DNA of 33,207 nt from Rahnella laticis (lineage in GTDB: Bacteria > Pseudomonadota > Gammaproteobacteria > Enterobacterales > Enterobacteriaceae). Position numbers and translations under genes: made by a program. The stretch spans positions 1 through 33,207 of the forward strand of contig NZ_JADOBI010000021.1 in the NCBI RefSeq assembly GCF_015644585.1, written 5' to 3'. Shown here one piece after another: positions 1 to 10,233 of this stretch (its first letter is position 1; every line of letters starts with the position of its first letter). Below the pieces are notes generated by a model. The model had not been told where the DNA came from, searched no databases, and saw only the letters and a list, made by a program, of their open reading frames with translations.

Positions 1-66
1 TGAAACGCCGTAGCGCCGATGGTAGTGTGGGGTCTCCCCATGCGAGAGTAGGGAACTGCCAGGCAT
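1..66 (+). rRNA. rrf: 5S ribosomal RNA, 3' part
   Basis: The first 66 bases match the 3' half of enterobacterial 5S rRNA, including the conserved GCCGATGGTAGTGTGGGG block and the terminal CTGCCAGGCAT that pairs with the 5' end lying outside the window. It is the last gene of an rRNA operon transcribed rightward and is followed at once by a strong terminator. By gene order (murB next) it corresponds to rrnB of E. coli. It is cut by the window edge, not broken. Confidence 0.97.
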
Positions 67-80
67 CAAATAAGTGGAAA

Positions 81-107
81 GCCCTGTACTGACGTACAGG
101 GCTTTTT
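81..107 (+). terminator. rRNA operon terminator
   Basis: A perfect 9-bp stem, GCCCTGTAC (81-89) with GTACAGGGC (94-102) around a 4-base loop, is followed by five T residues. It ends the rRNA operon 15 bases after mature 5S. The remaining spacer to murB (108-235) is AT-rich; I see only a weak -10-like TAAACT at 211-216 there and no convincing -35 box. Confidence 0.93.
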
Positions 108-235
108 GCTATGGAGAATTTGGAGAGATTTTATGGGATTTTTAGACACTTTCATTCTTTCCTGACTGCCTCTCTGCCAGAAAACTATGCGTCAGGGGCA
201 ATGAATCGGTTAAACTAAGCTCAAATAAGTCACCA

Positions 236-1288
236 ATGAGTAATCTAGTTATGTCGATTGACGACACCTCTCTTCAATCCCGAAATACCTTTTCCCTTGC
301 TGTACATGCTGCTGAAATCGTGAGTGTTTGTAGTGTAGAACAGCTGATCACGGCCTGGAAGTCTGCGAAAGAAAAGCAGCAACCCTTCCTGCTTTTAGGT
401 GAAGGAAGCAACGTTCTTTTCCTTGAAGACTTTGCCGGTATGGTCGTTTTGAATCGGATAAAAGGTATTGAACAGGCTGAAAACGCTGATGAATGGCTAT
501 TGCATGTCGGTGCCGGGGAAAACTGGCATGGGCTGGTTTGCTACGCATTGGAACACAATATTTCGGGGCTGGAGAACCTGGCTCTGATCCCTGGTTGTGT
601 CGGCTCTGCGCCTATTCAGAATATTGGTGCTTATGGAATTGAGCTGCAAAGCATCTGTAATTATGTTGATGTTTTAGATCTGCAAACCGAAAAACTGGTG
701 CGTTTAAGTGACGAAGATTGCCAGTTCGGCTATCGCGAAAGCATATTCAAACATTCCTATAAAAACGGTTATGCAATCGTAGCTGTCGGTTTGAAGCTGA
801 CGAAAAAATGGTTGCCGAAACTTACTTATGGTGACCTGGCTCGTCTGGATCCTCATACTGTAACACCGCAGGAAATCTTTGATTCAGTATGCTCAATGCG
901 ACGCAGCAAATTACCGGATCCTGTCGTCACCGGGAATGCGGGCAGCTTCTACAAAAATCCAACTGTTAGTGCTTTAGTTGCAGAGAAAATCAGCAGCCAG
1001 TACCCTTCAATGCCATCATATCCACAAGCTAATGGGCAGGTAAAACTTGCCGCGGGTTGGTTAGTTGAACAGTCCGGCCTGAAAGGTTTTAGCATCGGCG
1101 GCGCTGCAGTGCATGAGAAACAGGCCCTGGTACTCATTAATAAAGACCATGCGAGCAGCGATGATGTCCGCACATTGGCGAAACATGTTCGTGATGCAGT
1201 TGCCGAAAAATTTGGTATTTGGCTTGAACCTGAAGTCCGTTTCATTGCCGCAGAAGGTGAAGTGAATTCCGTGGAGGTACTGTCATGA
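236..1288 (+). CDS. murB: UDP-N-acetylenolpyruvoylglucosamine reductase MurB
   Basis: MurB is the cytoplasmic FAD enzyme that uses NADPH to reduce UDP-GlcNAc-enolpyruvate to UDP-MurNAc, the second committed step of peptidoglycan precursor synthesis. The 350-residue protein has the FAD-binding [12 protein letters not shown] segment (residues 54-65), the [16 protein letters not shown] region (119-134), [10 protein letters not shown] with the catalytic Ser (Ser237 here) and the C-terminal EPEVRF with the catalytic Glu. E. coli MurB is 342 residues, so the first residues are uncertain: an in-frame ATG at 251 is a possible alternative start and neither has a strong Shine-Dalgarno sequence. Its end overlaps birA by 4 bases (ATGA), so the two are probably translationally coupled, as in E. 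coli. Confidence 0.95.
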   Translation: MSNLVMSIDDTSLQSRNTFSLAVHAAEIVSVCSVEQLITAWKSAKEKQQPFLLLGEGSNVLFLEDFAGMVVLNRIKGIEQAENADEWLLHVGAGENWHGLVCYALEHNISGLENLALIPGCVGSAPIQNIGAYGIELQSICNYVDVLDLQTEKLVRLSDEDCQFGYRESIFKHSYKNGYAIVAVGLKLTKKWLPKLTYGDLARLDPHTVTPQEIFDSVCSMRRSKLPDPVVTGNAGSFYKNPTVSALVAEKISSQYPSMPSYPQANGQVKLAAGWLVEQSGLKGFSIGGAAVHEKQALVLINKDHASSDDVRTLAKHVRDAVAEKFGIWLEPEVRFIAAEGEVNSVEVLS

Positions 1289-2244
1289 AGGATATTACAG
1301 TACCACTGCAATTGATCTCAATTTTGGCCGATGGTGAGTTTCATTCTGGTGAGCAGTTAGGTATTGCCATGGGAATGAGTCGTGCTGCAATTAATAAACA
1401 TATCCAGACAGTAAGGGACTGGGGTGTCGATATCTTCACGGTTCCCGGAAAAGGCTATAGCCTTCCTTATCCTATTCAGTTGTTGGAAGAGGAGAAGATT
1501 CTCGCCATGCTCCCGGCTGGTGGAGTCAGTGTCCTGCCGGTGATTGATTCAACTAATCAGTACCTGATGGATAGGATTGCTCAGCTGAATTCTGGTGATG
1601 CCTGTGTTGCTGAATATCAGCAGGCTGGGCGAGGGCGGCGCGGGCGTAAGTGGTTTTCACCTTTCGGCAGCAATCTTTATCTTTCCATGTACTGGAAACT
1701 GGAACAAGGTCCCGCTGCGGCAATGGGGCTGAGCCTGGTGATCGGGATTGTTATGGCGGAAGTGCTTCATAGCTTGGGTGCGGCAGATGTCCGGGTTAAA
1801 TGGCCTAATGATCTTTATCTCAATGACCGTAAGCTGGCTGGTATCCTCGTTGAATTGACAGGAAAAACTGGAGATGCTGCTCATCTTGTTATTGGTGCAG
1901 GTATTAACCTCAAAATGCGTGAACCTGCGACCGATACCATCAATCAGGGTTGGATCAACTTGCAGGAAGCGGGCGTGAATATCGATCGCAACGAACTGAC
2001 AGCAACGTTACTGAAAGAGCTGCGTTCAGCCTTAATTCATTTTGAACAGGAAGGTCTGACACCGTTTATTGCCCGCTGGCGGGGCTTAGATAATTTCCTC
2101 GACCGGCCGGTTAAATTGCTGATTGGTGATCAGGAAATTCATGGCATCGAACGGGGAATTGATCCTCAGGGCGCATTGTTGCTCGAGCAAGATGGTCTTA
2201 TTAAACCATATATTGGTGGTGAGATTTCATTGCGCGGTGTCTGA
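1285..2244 (+). CDS. birA: Bifunctional biotin ligase / biotin operon repressor BirA
   Basis: BirA makes biotinyl-AMP and transfers biotin to the carrier protein of acetyl-CoA carboxylase; the biotinyl-AMP-bound dimer represses the bio operon. The 319 residues (E. coli 321) have an N-terminal winged helix (about 5-60, with [12 protein letters not shown] as the recognition region), the ligase core with GRGRRGRKW, the flexible biotinyl-AMP-binding loop, then KWPNDLYL and KLAGILVE carrying the active-site lysine, and a small C-terminal SH3-like domain. Because the helix-turn-helix is present it should be both regulator and enzyme. It starts inside the murB stop codon. Confidence 0.96.
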   Translation: MKDITVPLQLISILADGEFHSGEQLGIAMGMSRAAINKHIQTVRDWGVDIFTVPGKGYSLPYPIQLLEEEKILAMLPAGGVSVLPVIDSTNQYLMDRIAQLNSGDACVAEYQQAGRGRRGRKWFSPFGSNLYLSMYWKLEQGPAAAMGLSLVIGIVMAEVLHSLGAADVRVKWPNDLYLNDRKLAGILVELTGKTGDAAHLVIGAGINLKMREPATDTINQGWINLQEAGVNIDRNELTATLLKELRSALIHFEQEGLTPFIARWRGLDNFLDRPVKLLIGDQEIHGIERGIDPQGALLLEQDGLIKPYIGGEISLRGV

Positions 2245-2252
2245 ATAAAATA

Positions 2253-2279
2253 AAAGGAGAGCATCAGCTCTCCTTTATT
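2253..2279. terminator. Bidirectional terminator between birA and coaA
   Basis: The stem GGAGAGC (2256-2262) with GCTCTCC (2267-2273) has a 4-base loop and is extended by AAA/TTT pairs. T runs follow on the plus strand and A runs precede it, so the same hairpin can end birA (rightward) and coaA (leftward). Confidence 0.9.
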
Positions 2280-2293
2280 CATTTCTGAAATAC

Positions 2294-3244
2294 TTATTTT
2301 CTCAACCGGACGCTTTCAACCGCATGATTCGCGCTTTTTGTCAGGATTAGACTGGCTCTTTCCCTGGTCGGTAATATGTTTTCTTTTAAATTCAACCCAT
2401 TAATTTCGTTCCATAACTGGGTTGCAATATTTACTGCTTCTTCTTCCGGCAGTTTTGCATAGTGATGGAAATAGGAGTCGGGATCAGAGAATGCACCCTG
2501 GCGGAATTTCAGGAAGCGATTAATATACCAGCCCTGTAATAAATCTTCCGGTGCATCAACATATATTGAAAAATCAACAAAGTCAGAAACAAATACATGA
2601 TGTGGATCGTGAGGGTAATCCATACCACTTTGTAAAACATTGAGCCCTTCAAGAATTAATATATCTGGTTGCTCAATAACTTTATTCCCATCGGGGATCA
2701 CATCATAAATCAGATGCGAATACACCGGGGCAGTTACACGTTTAGCGCCTGATTTAACTTCAGAAACGAAGTTTACCAGCTGATGCATATCGTAAGACTG
2801 CGGGAATCCCTTCTTCTTCATGATCCCGCGTTCCTGCAACGTTTTATTGGGATAGAGAAATCCGTCAGTAGTAATCAGCTCCACTGAACGATGCTCTGGC
2901 CAACGGCTCAGCAATGCCTGCAGGACACGCGCTGTGGTGCTTTTGCCCACCGCAACACTTCCCGCAATGCCGATGACATAAGGTATTTTCTGTCCGTCTG
3001 TACCGAGGAACTGTTCGAGCACAGCTTGCCGGCGCAAGTTGGAACTGATGTAAAAATTGAGAAGGCGTGAAAGCGGTAGATAGATCTGCGCGACTTCCTC
3101 GAGAGATAAATCCTCATTGATACCTTTCAGGTTCACGACTTCCGCTTCTTTGAGCGTTAGCGGTACTGAATCACGTAAGGCCGCCCACTGCGCACGATCG
3201 AACTGCAGATAAGGAGTTGCCAAAGATGGGTCTCTTTTTTTCAT
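2294..3244 (-). CDS. coaA: Type I pantothenate kinase CoaA
   Basis: CoaA phosphorylates pantothenate with ATP, the first and rate-controlling step of coenzyme A synthesis, and is feedback-inhibited by CoA. The 316-residue protein (E. coli length) has the Walker A loop GSVAVGKST at residues 95-103 and the family's [18 protein letters not shown] and LEGLNVLQ segments. It is a single-gene unit between the birA terminator and a GNAT gene on the same strand. A TATAAT-like hexamer on the minus strand (3318-3323) could be its -10 box, but no good -35 box is visible; a small GGCG/CGCC hairpin (about 3279-3290) lies in the leader. Confidence 0.96.
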   Translation of the reverse strand: MKKRDPSLATPYLQFDRAQWAALRDSVPLTLKEAEVVNLKGINEDLSLEEVAQIYLPLSRLLNFYISSNLRRQAVLEQFLGTDGQKIPYVIGIAGSVAVGKSTTARVLQALLSRWPEHRSVELITTDGFLYPNKTLQERGIMKKKGFPQSYDMHQLVNFVSEVKSGAKRVTAPVYSHLIYDVIPDGNKVIEQPDILILEGLNVLQSGMDYPHDPHHVFVSDFVDFSIYVDAPEDLLQGWYINRFLKFRQGAFSDPDSYFHHYAKLPEEEAVNIATQLWNEINGLNLKENILPTRERASLILTKSANHAVESVRLRK

Positions 3245-3433
3245 AAGTTAAAGTCTGCCTGTTAGCGCAGGTCAGGAAAGGCGATCACGCCAACTCCAGA
3301 CAGTAAACCAGCAGCATATTATAGACACCTTAATTTTCAGGAGAGATCTTTTTCTTATAACTTATCGATTTCTTTGATTGAGTTTAAAAATTTTTAATAA
3401 AGTTATGCAAACAAGGAAGATATCGCAAAAGTT

Positions 3434-3455
3434 TGGGGCGGCTTTCGTCACCCCA
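3434..3455 (-). terminator. Probable terminator of the GNAT gene
   Basis: On the minus strand TGGGG pairs with CCCCA, extended by a T-G and a G-C pair, and is followed by a short AACTTTT tract. It lies 8 bases past the GNAT stop codon. The stem is short and the T tract weak, so this is a moderate call. Confidence 0.45.
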
Positions 3456-3462
3456 TGGGAGG

Positions 3463-3999
3463 TCAGAAGAGGGAAGGAGAGGAACAGGCAAACGCAGAGA
3501 GCCGCTTATAGTAAACTACTTCATTTTTCCGACTGTAGCGGCCAGGTTCAACTTTCAAGGCCGCGCAACGGTATCCCTGAGCACGGTAAAAGGCTTCTGC
3601 TTCAGAACCCGATTGCATATCAGAAGACAAAACGGTACAACGCAGATTCTGAGCAGTGTGTTCCAGTTCACGCATTAGCAATCTTCCGACGCCCCGGCGT
3701 CTCGCACGAGCACAAACTAAAAGAGTATTAATTTCTGCCTCATGCGGTGAATCTGCCAGATGCGTTAAATTCAGCTGGACTGTTCCCATAACACCTTTTT
3801 CATCCCGGGCAATCCAGAGCACACGCTCATTTTGAGCAAGCGTGGGGCGCAAATCATCGAAAGAATCCTCGGCATCTTTCTGTTCCATGGCGTAAGGAAA
3901 TCCCGCAGAACTTCCCCCTTGGTTGGCTTCTATCAGGAGTTGAGCCAGTTCGTCGCGATAGACAGGTAATGTCGCCGCATTCAGCATGACTATTTTCAT
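3463..3999 (-). CDS. GNAT-family N-acetyltransferase
   Basis: This 178-residue protein has the GNAT fold signature: the acetyl-CoA-binding motif A with RARRRGVGRLLMREL (about 98-112), a preceding strand EINTLLV, and a C-terminal AFYRAQGYR motif B (about 137-144). GNAT enzymes transfer an acetyl group from acetyl-CoA to amines, but the substrate cannot be told from sequence. The start has a very strong AAAGGAGG Shine-Dalgarno sequence 6 bases upstream. It sits between coaA and the tRNA operon, a position empty in E. coli from memory, so it is accessory relative to that genome. The last ten residues (AFACSSPSLF) look like a non-conserved tail. The start overlaps a small ORF (3996-4247 or -4268) of doubtful reality. 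Confidence 0.85.
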   Translation of the reverse strand: MKIVMLNAATLPVYRDELAQLLIEANQGGSSAGFPYAMEQKDAEDSFDDLRPTLAQNERVLWIARDEKGVMGTVQLNLTHLADSPHEAEINTLLVCARARRRGVGRLLMRELEHTAQNLRCTVLSSDMQSGSEAEAFYRAQGYRCAALKVEPGRYSRKNEVVYYKRLSAFACSSPSLF

Positions 4000-4335
4000 T
4001 GCAACCCTCCTTTAAGAAACAGTGCATCCGCATAGAAGGCTGCAAAAATTGAGCCAACAAAAAATGCCGTTAAATCAGTATTAGCTAAAAAGAAAACGCC
4101 GATAAGTGATCTTTGATGGAGCAACAGCACATTTTCAGTGCAGAAATCGCCCAGACTGGCGGAGTGGATGATTTTTATAGGATGAACAGAGAGGAAAAGG
4201 CGTGACATAGGCTCGACAACGAGATGTGAGGGGGTGTTTTTGCACATTATTTGAACCTTCAAACGCATTAATTAGGGCAAAAGCCTGTTTTTTGAATAAA
4301 ACATGAGCGTTAGAACAAAACATGCAATTTATTTG
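4000..4335. other. Spacer upstream of the tRNA-tufB operon
   Basis: About 340 bases separate the divergent GNAT gene and tRNA promoter. A minus-strand ORF of 83-90 codons ends on the GNAT start codon but has no recognisable family. Toward the tRNA promoter the DNA is AT-rich, with an 8-base direct repeat AAAACATG at 4298-4305 and 4317-4324. In E. coli the same operon has an upstream Fis-activated region, and this stretch is a candidate equivalent; no clear Fis match was established. Confidence 0.4.
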
Positions 4336-4364
4336 TTGCATACCCCGTAAACTCTCCCTAGAAT
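4336..4364 (+). promoter_or_regulatory. Promoter of the thrU-tyrU-glyT-thrT-tufB operon
   Basis: TTGCAT (4336-4341) and TAGAAT (4359-4364) are separated by exactly 17 bases, followed by a GC-rich discriminator (GCGCAGC). The first tRNA starts 14 bases after the -10 box. A GC-rich discriminator is typical of stringently controlled stable-RNA promoters inhibited by ppGpp and DksA. Confidence 0.88.
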
Positions 4365-4378
4365 GCGCAGCACTTGAT

Positions 4379-4454
<76 letters not shown>

Positions 4455-4473
4455 TTCAAGTACTTAACAATTA

Positions 4474-4558
<85 letters not shown>

Positions 4559-4688
4559 TACATGCTTCAGCAATGAAGCAACTTAAAGTGAAAGAGTCGC
4601 TTTAAGTGAAGGTGAGGAATTAAGTGTCTCACGTCCTTTTCCCCGTCTTCAAGTTCTTCAGAAAAATTAGGTAGCCGAGTTCCAGGAT
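4559..4688 (+). other. tRNA-Tyr to tRNA-Gly spacer with two hairpins
   Basis: This 130-base spacer carries GCTTCA/TGAAGC (4564-4579, GCAA loop) and CTTAAAGTG/CGCTTTAAG (4582-4606, one G-T pair). Neither is followed by a T run, so they are more likely precursor-processing structures than terminators. No gene is seen; the minus-strand ORF here is antisense to tRNA-Gly and is rejected. Confidence 0.6.
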
Positions 4689-4763
<75 letters not shown>

Positions 4764-4770
4764 AGTATGT

Positions 4771-4846
4771 GCTGATATAGCTCAGTTGGTAGAGCGCACC
4801 CTTGGTAAGGGTGAGGTCGGCAGTTCGAATCTGCCTATCAGCACCA
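4771..4846 (+). tRNA. thrT: tRNA-Thr (anticodon GGT)
   Basis: A 76-base tRNA with acceptor GCTGATA/TATCAGC, anticodon GGT in the CTTGGTAA loop, CAGTTCGAATCTG T-arm and encoded ACCA. It reads ACC/ACU codons. It follows glyT by only 7 bases and precedes tufB by 108 bases; that gap holds small hairpins (CAAGCA/TGCTTG about 4893-4906 and GGTG/CACC about 4916-4926) but no clear promoter. Confidence 0.97.
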
Positions 4847-4918
4847 CTTCCAAATTCTCCCTCCTGATTTTCTTTCTGTAAACTAATTCGTCAAGCAAAT
4901 GCTTGGTTGATGTGGTGA

Positions 4919-6139
<1,221 letters not shown>

Positions 6140-6183
6140 TCGCTGATAGTTTTTTGTCACTATACGTTGACGCAACACACCCG

Positions 6184-6212
6184 AAAAGGGCATCATTCGA
6201 TGCCCTTTTTTC
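6184..6212 (+). terminator. tufB terminator
   Basis: An 11-bp stem AAAAGGGCATC / GATGCCCTTTT with a 4-base loop ATTC runs into a T tract to about 6211. It closes the tRNA-tufB operon about 45 bases past the stop codon. Confidence 0.92.
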
Positions 6213-6226
6213 TACGCTGTGGTGCT

Positions 6227-6280
6227 AGAACCTATCTCATCAGCGATTTATACGTCATAATCACTGGTGAGATAGGCTCT
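6227..6280. repeat. 54-bp near-perfect inverted repeat
   Basis: Two 22-base arms (6227-6248 and 6259-6280) pair almost fully: 19 Watson-Crick pairs, one G-T pair and two A-C mismatches around a 10-base loop. The core is CCTATCTCA / TGAGATAGG. No T tract follows, so it is unlikely to be a terminator; see findings. Confidence 0.75.
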
Positions 6281-6334
6281 GAGATATAGCGTAAAACACC
6301 GAATTGCGCTCGAGTAGAGCATCGATCGGTTTGG

Positions 6335-6357
6335 TTTGCCTCGCAATGCGAGGCAAA
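6335..6357 (+). promoter_or_regulatory. Hairpin in the secE leader, possible attenuator
   Basis: A 10-bp stem TTTGCCTCGC / GCGAGGCAAA with a 3-base loop AAT ends 35 bases before the secE start and is followed by GTTGTTTGTT, an imperfect T tract. It resembles a weak intrinsic terminator or attenuator. I could not place a convincing secE promoter in 6213-6392. Confidence 0.6.
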
Positions 6358-6392
6358 GTTGTTTGTTCTGAATCATTGTGACGGGTTGGTTT

Positions 6393-6776
6393 ATGAGTGC
6401 GAATACCGAGGCTCAAGGGAGCGGGCGCGGCCTGGAAGCGGTAAAGTGGCTGGTTGTTGCCGTTTTGTTGGTTGTAGCTATTGTCGGTAACTATTATTAC
6501 CGTGCATACAGCCTGCCGTTACGCGCGTTAGCCGTAGTAGTTATTATCGCAATTGCAGGCGCAGTGGCTTTATTGACCACCAAAGGCAAGGCGACAGTTG
6601 CGTTTGCTCGTGAAGCGCGCACCGAAGTACGTAAAGTCATTTGGCCAACGCGCCAGGAAACATTGCATACCACACTGATCGTTGCTGCGGTAACTGCCGT
6701 TATGTCTCTGATTCTGTGGGGGCTGGATGGTATTTTAGTCCGCCTGGTATCTTTCATTACTGGCTTGAGGTTCTAA
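6393..6776 (+). CDS. secE: Preprotein translocase subunit SecE
   Basis: SecE is the small essential subunit that clamps SecY in the inner-membrane SecYEG channel. The 127-residue protein (same as E. coli) begins [13 protein letters not shown] and has three hydrophobic segments (about 19-36, 44-62, 93-115), the three-span form found in enterobacteria, plus the conserved cytoplasmic [12 protein letters not shown] (78-89). A GTG 15 bases upstream is in frame, but the ATG at 6393 matches the family start. Its stop codon directly abuts the nusG ATG, so the pair is one operon. Confidence 0.96.
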   Translation: MSANTEAQGSGRGLEAVKWLVVAVLLVVAIVGNYYYRAYSLPLRALAVVVIIAIAGAVALLTTKGKATVAFAREARTEVRKVIWPTRQETLHTTLIVAAVTAVMSLILWGLDGILVRLVSFITGLRF

Positions 6777-7322
6777 ATGTCTGAAGCACCTAAAAAACGT
6801 TGGTACGTCGTTCAGGCGTTTTCTGGCTTTGAAGGCCGCGTAGCGCAATCGCTGCGTGAGCACATCAAATTACATGACATGGAAGAACTCTTTGGTGAAG
6901 TCATGGTTCCAACCGAAGAAGTGGTTGAGATCCGTGGTGGCCAGCGCCGTAAAAGCGAACGTAAATTCTTCCCGGGTTATGTGCTGGTACAGATGGTGAT
7001 GAATGACGCCAGCTGGCACTTAGTTCGCAGCGTTCCTCGTGTGATGGGCTTCATTGGCGGAACGTCAGATCGTCCTGCACCGATCAGCGATAAAGAAGTC
7101 GATGCGATCATGAATCGCCTGCAACAAGTGGGTGATAAGCCACGTCCTAAAACATTGTTTGAACCAGGTGAACTGGTACGTGTTAACGACGGTCCGTTTG
7201 CGGACTTCAATGGTGTGGTCGAAGAAGTTGATTACGAAAAAAGCCGCTTGAAAGTGTCTGTTTCCATCTTTGGCCGTGCAACACCGGTCGAACTGGATTT
7301 CGGACAGGTTGAAAAAGGCTAA
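6777..7322 (+). CDS. nusG: Transcription termination/antitermination factor NusG
   Basis: NusG binds RNA polymerase across the clamp, reduces pausing, and through its C-terminal KOW domain contacts Rho or ribosomal protein S10 (NusE), linking transcription with termination or translation. The 181 residues show the NGN domain ([13 protein letters not shown] near 7-19, PGYVLVQM near 67-74) and the KOW motif (about 129-150). It follows secE with no gap and ends 41 bases before a strong terminator. Confidence 0.97.
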   Translation: MSEAPKKRWYVVQAFSGFEGRVAQSLREHIKLHDMEELFGEVMVPTEEVVEIRGGQRRKSERKFFPGYVLVQMVMNDASWHLVRSVPRVMGFIGGTSDRPAPISDKEVDAIMNRLQQVGDKPRPKTLFEPGELVRVNDGPFADFNGVVEEVDYEKSRLKVSVSIFGRATPVELDFGQVEKG

Positions 7323-7355
7323 CGGCACCTTTCTAAATATTCATTAGAACAGATG

Positions 7356-7384
7356 TTGTACAGGGCGCGAAATTGAACTATAAT
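7356..7384 (+). promoter_or_regulatory. Promoter of rplKA (P-L11)
   Basis: TTGTAC (7356-7361) and a consensus TATAAT (7379-7384) are 17 bases apart. Transcription should start near 7391, inside the 3' arm of the nusG terminator, leaving a leader of about 105 bases before rplK. Confidence 0.8.
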
Positions 7385-7402
7385 TTCGCGCCTTTTGTTT
7401 TT
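7364..7402 (+). terminator. nusG terminator
   Basis: A perfect 11-bp stem GGCGCGAAATT (7364-7374) / AATTTCGCGCC (7382-7392) with a 7-base loop is followed by TTTTGTTTTT. The -10 box of the next operon's promoter lies in its loop and 3' arm. Confidence 0.9.
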
Positions 7403-7432
7403 ATGCGCAGCCTCTGCGTGTGGAAAGTATAA

Positions 7433-8633
<1,201 letters not shown>

Positions 8634-8654
8634 TTAACTGCTGACGTTTATCGC

Positions 8655-8683
8655 TTTACGCGGGCGGTAGATTTGTCTAGAAT
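8655..8683 (+). promoter_or_regulatory. Promoter of rplJL-rpoBC (P-L10)
   Basis: TTTACG (8655-8660) and TAGAAT (8678-8683) are separated by 17 bases, at the same place and with essentially the same boxes as the main promoter of the E. coli rplJL-rpoBC operon. It drives both stalk proteins and RNA polymerase subunits. Confidence 0.85.
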
Positions 8684-8750
8684 CTATGGCCCGTTGTTTC
8701 GTTAATGCGAAACCAAGATTTTTCGGTTGGAGCCTGGCCTATCCAGGCCT

Positions 8751-8804
8751 CCGTCCAAGACCGCAGGTGTCCTGAAAAGGACTTAATCCTTCCTGCGTAG
8801 ACGG
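8751..8804 (+). promoter_or_regulatory. L10 (L10-L12 complex) operator
   Basis: A long hairpin forms from CCGTC/GACGG (8751-8755 with 8800-8804), CGCAGG/CCTGCG (8762-8767 with 8792-8797) and GTCCT/AGGAC capped by a GAAA tetraloop (8769-8782). In E. coli the equivalent structure binds the L10-L12 complex and represses rplJ translation. The stem is seen; the function is carried over from E. coli. Confidence 0.78.
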
Positions 8805-8969
8805 TGACAGAGCCTGAAGAAAATATTTCTTTGTCTTTTTTATAAAGAGTTAAGATTTGTCTTTGCTGGATTCTCTGCTCACCGTGTTTGAACGCTTGAT
8901 ATCGATCTCGATAACAAGTGATGTGAGTTCCGGGGATTTTCCCCGGCCAAATCCAGGAGCAAAAAGCTA

Positions 8970-9467
8970 ATGGCATTAAATCTTCAAGACAAACAAGCGA
9001 TTGTTGCTGAAGTCATCGAAGTAGCCAAAGGCGCGCTGTCTGCGGTTGTTGCGGATTCCCGTGGCGTAACTGTAGATAAAATGACTGAACTGCGTAAAGC
9101 AGGTCGTGAAGCTGGCGTTTACATGCGTGTTGTTCGCAACACCTTGATGCGTCGCGTCGTAGAAGGTACTCAGTTTGAGTGCCTGAAAGACACGTTTGTC
9201 GGTCCAACCTTGATTGCATTCTCTACTGAACACCCAGGCGCTGCTGCCCGTCTGTTCAAAGATTTCGCTAAAGCGAATGCAAAATTTGAGGTTAAAGCTG
9301 CGGCCTTTGAAGGTGAGTTTATCTCTGCGGCTCAAATCGACCGCTTGGCAACTCTGCCTACTTACGAAGAAGCAATCGCACGCCTGATGGCAACCATGAA
9401 AGAAGCCTCTGCAGGCAAACTGGTTCGCACTCTGGCTGCTGTACGCGATCAGAAAGAAGCTGCTTAA
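8970..9467 (+). CDS. rplJ: 50S ribosomal protein L10
   Basis: L10 anchors L7/L12 dimers to the ribosomal stalk base and represses its own operon. The 165-residue product (E. coli length) has the 23S-binding N-terminal domain with [17 protein letters not shown] and the C-terminal helix (about 135-165) that binds L7/L12 dimers. It has a clear AGGAG Shine-Dalgarno sequence and is followed 66 bases later by rplL. Confidence 0.98.
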   Translation: MALNLQDKQAIVAEVIEVAKGALSAVVADSRGVTVDKMTELRKAGREAGVYMRVVRNTLMRRVVEGTQFECLKDTFVGPTLIAFSTEHPGAAARLFKDFAKANAKFEVKAAAFEGEFISAAQIDRLATLPTYEEAIARLMATMKEASAGKLVRTLAAVRDQKEAA

Positions 9468-9515
9468 TCAGCCTTTCTTTTCTCGTTCATTTGCTTACGT
9501 ATACACTATTTCTGA

Positions 9516-9899
<384 letters not shown>

Positions 9900-9917
9900 G
9901 TTTAACTTCCCGGAGTG

Positions 9918-9970
9918 CAGTCTGTCCTGACAGACTGATGGCTGGTGGCTTTTTAGTCACCAGCCTTTTT
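9918..9970 (+). terminator. Partial terminator (attenuator) between rplL and rpoB
   Basis: A first hairpin CAGTCTGT/ACAGACTG (9918-9937) is followed by GGCTGGTG/CACCAGCC (9940-9965) and five T residues. In E. coli the same position holds an attenuator that lets only a minority of transcripts into rpoB. The sequence here is very similar. Confidence 0.88.
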
Positions 9971-10233
9971 GCGCTATATAGAGTGTCAGTGGTGTTTCAC
10001 ACTGTTTGAGCACTGAACTACTCTAATATCTCTTTCTATTAGACGACTTAATATATTGATGCCACTTGCTGTAGCTCATCTACAGATAACGCACAACGAA
10101 ATGATTTAAGCGTGATAGAAACGGGTATTGCGGGAAGCGTTTCTGCTTTCCGGTCGACATAAACGGTGTTGCATGAACTGTCCTTCTCAGGGCAGACAAG
10201 ATTGGGTCACTGATCAGCGAGCTGAGGAACCCT
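9971..10233 (+). other. rplL-rpoB spacer, structured leader of rpoB
   Basis: No gene is seen. Short hairpins include CTGTAG/CTACAG (10069-10085) and AGAAACG/CGTTTCT (10117-10144). In E. coli this spacer contains an RNase III processing site; I can only say that paired segments exist. rpoB has a GAGGAA Shine-Dalgarno sequence just before its ATG. Confidence 0.5.

Larger units (their letters stand above)
8634..8969 (+). promoter_or_regulatory. rplJ leader region (P-L10 and L10 operator)
   Basis: This 336-base gap has no gene. It holds the P-L10 promoter (8655-8683), a stem pairing around CCTGG/CCAGG (about 8733-8747), and the L10 operator (8751-8804). The rest up to the rplJ ribosome-binding site (AGGAG at about 8956) is a long leader like that of E. 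coli, where leader structure sets L10/L12 translation. Confidence 0.85.

Noticed and set aside
3378..3731. Plus-strand ORFs over the GNAT gene
   Set aside because: They are antisense to a gene with a clear GNAT motif and a strong Shine-Dalgarno sequence, and have no recognisable domains themselves.
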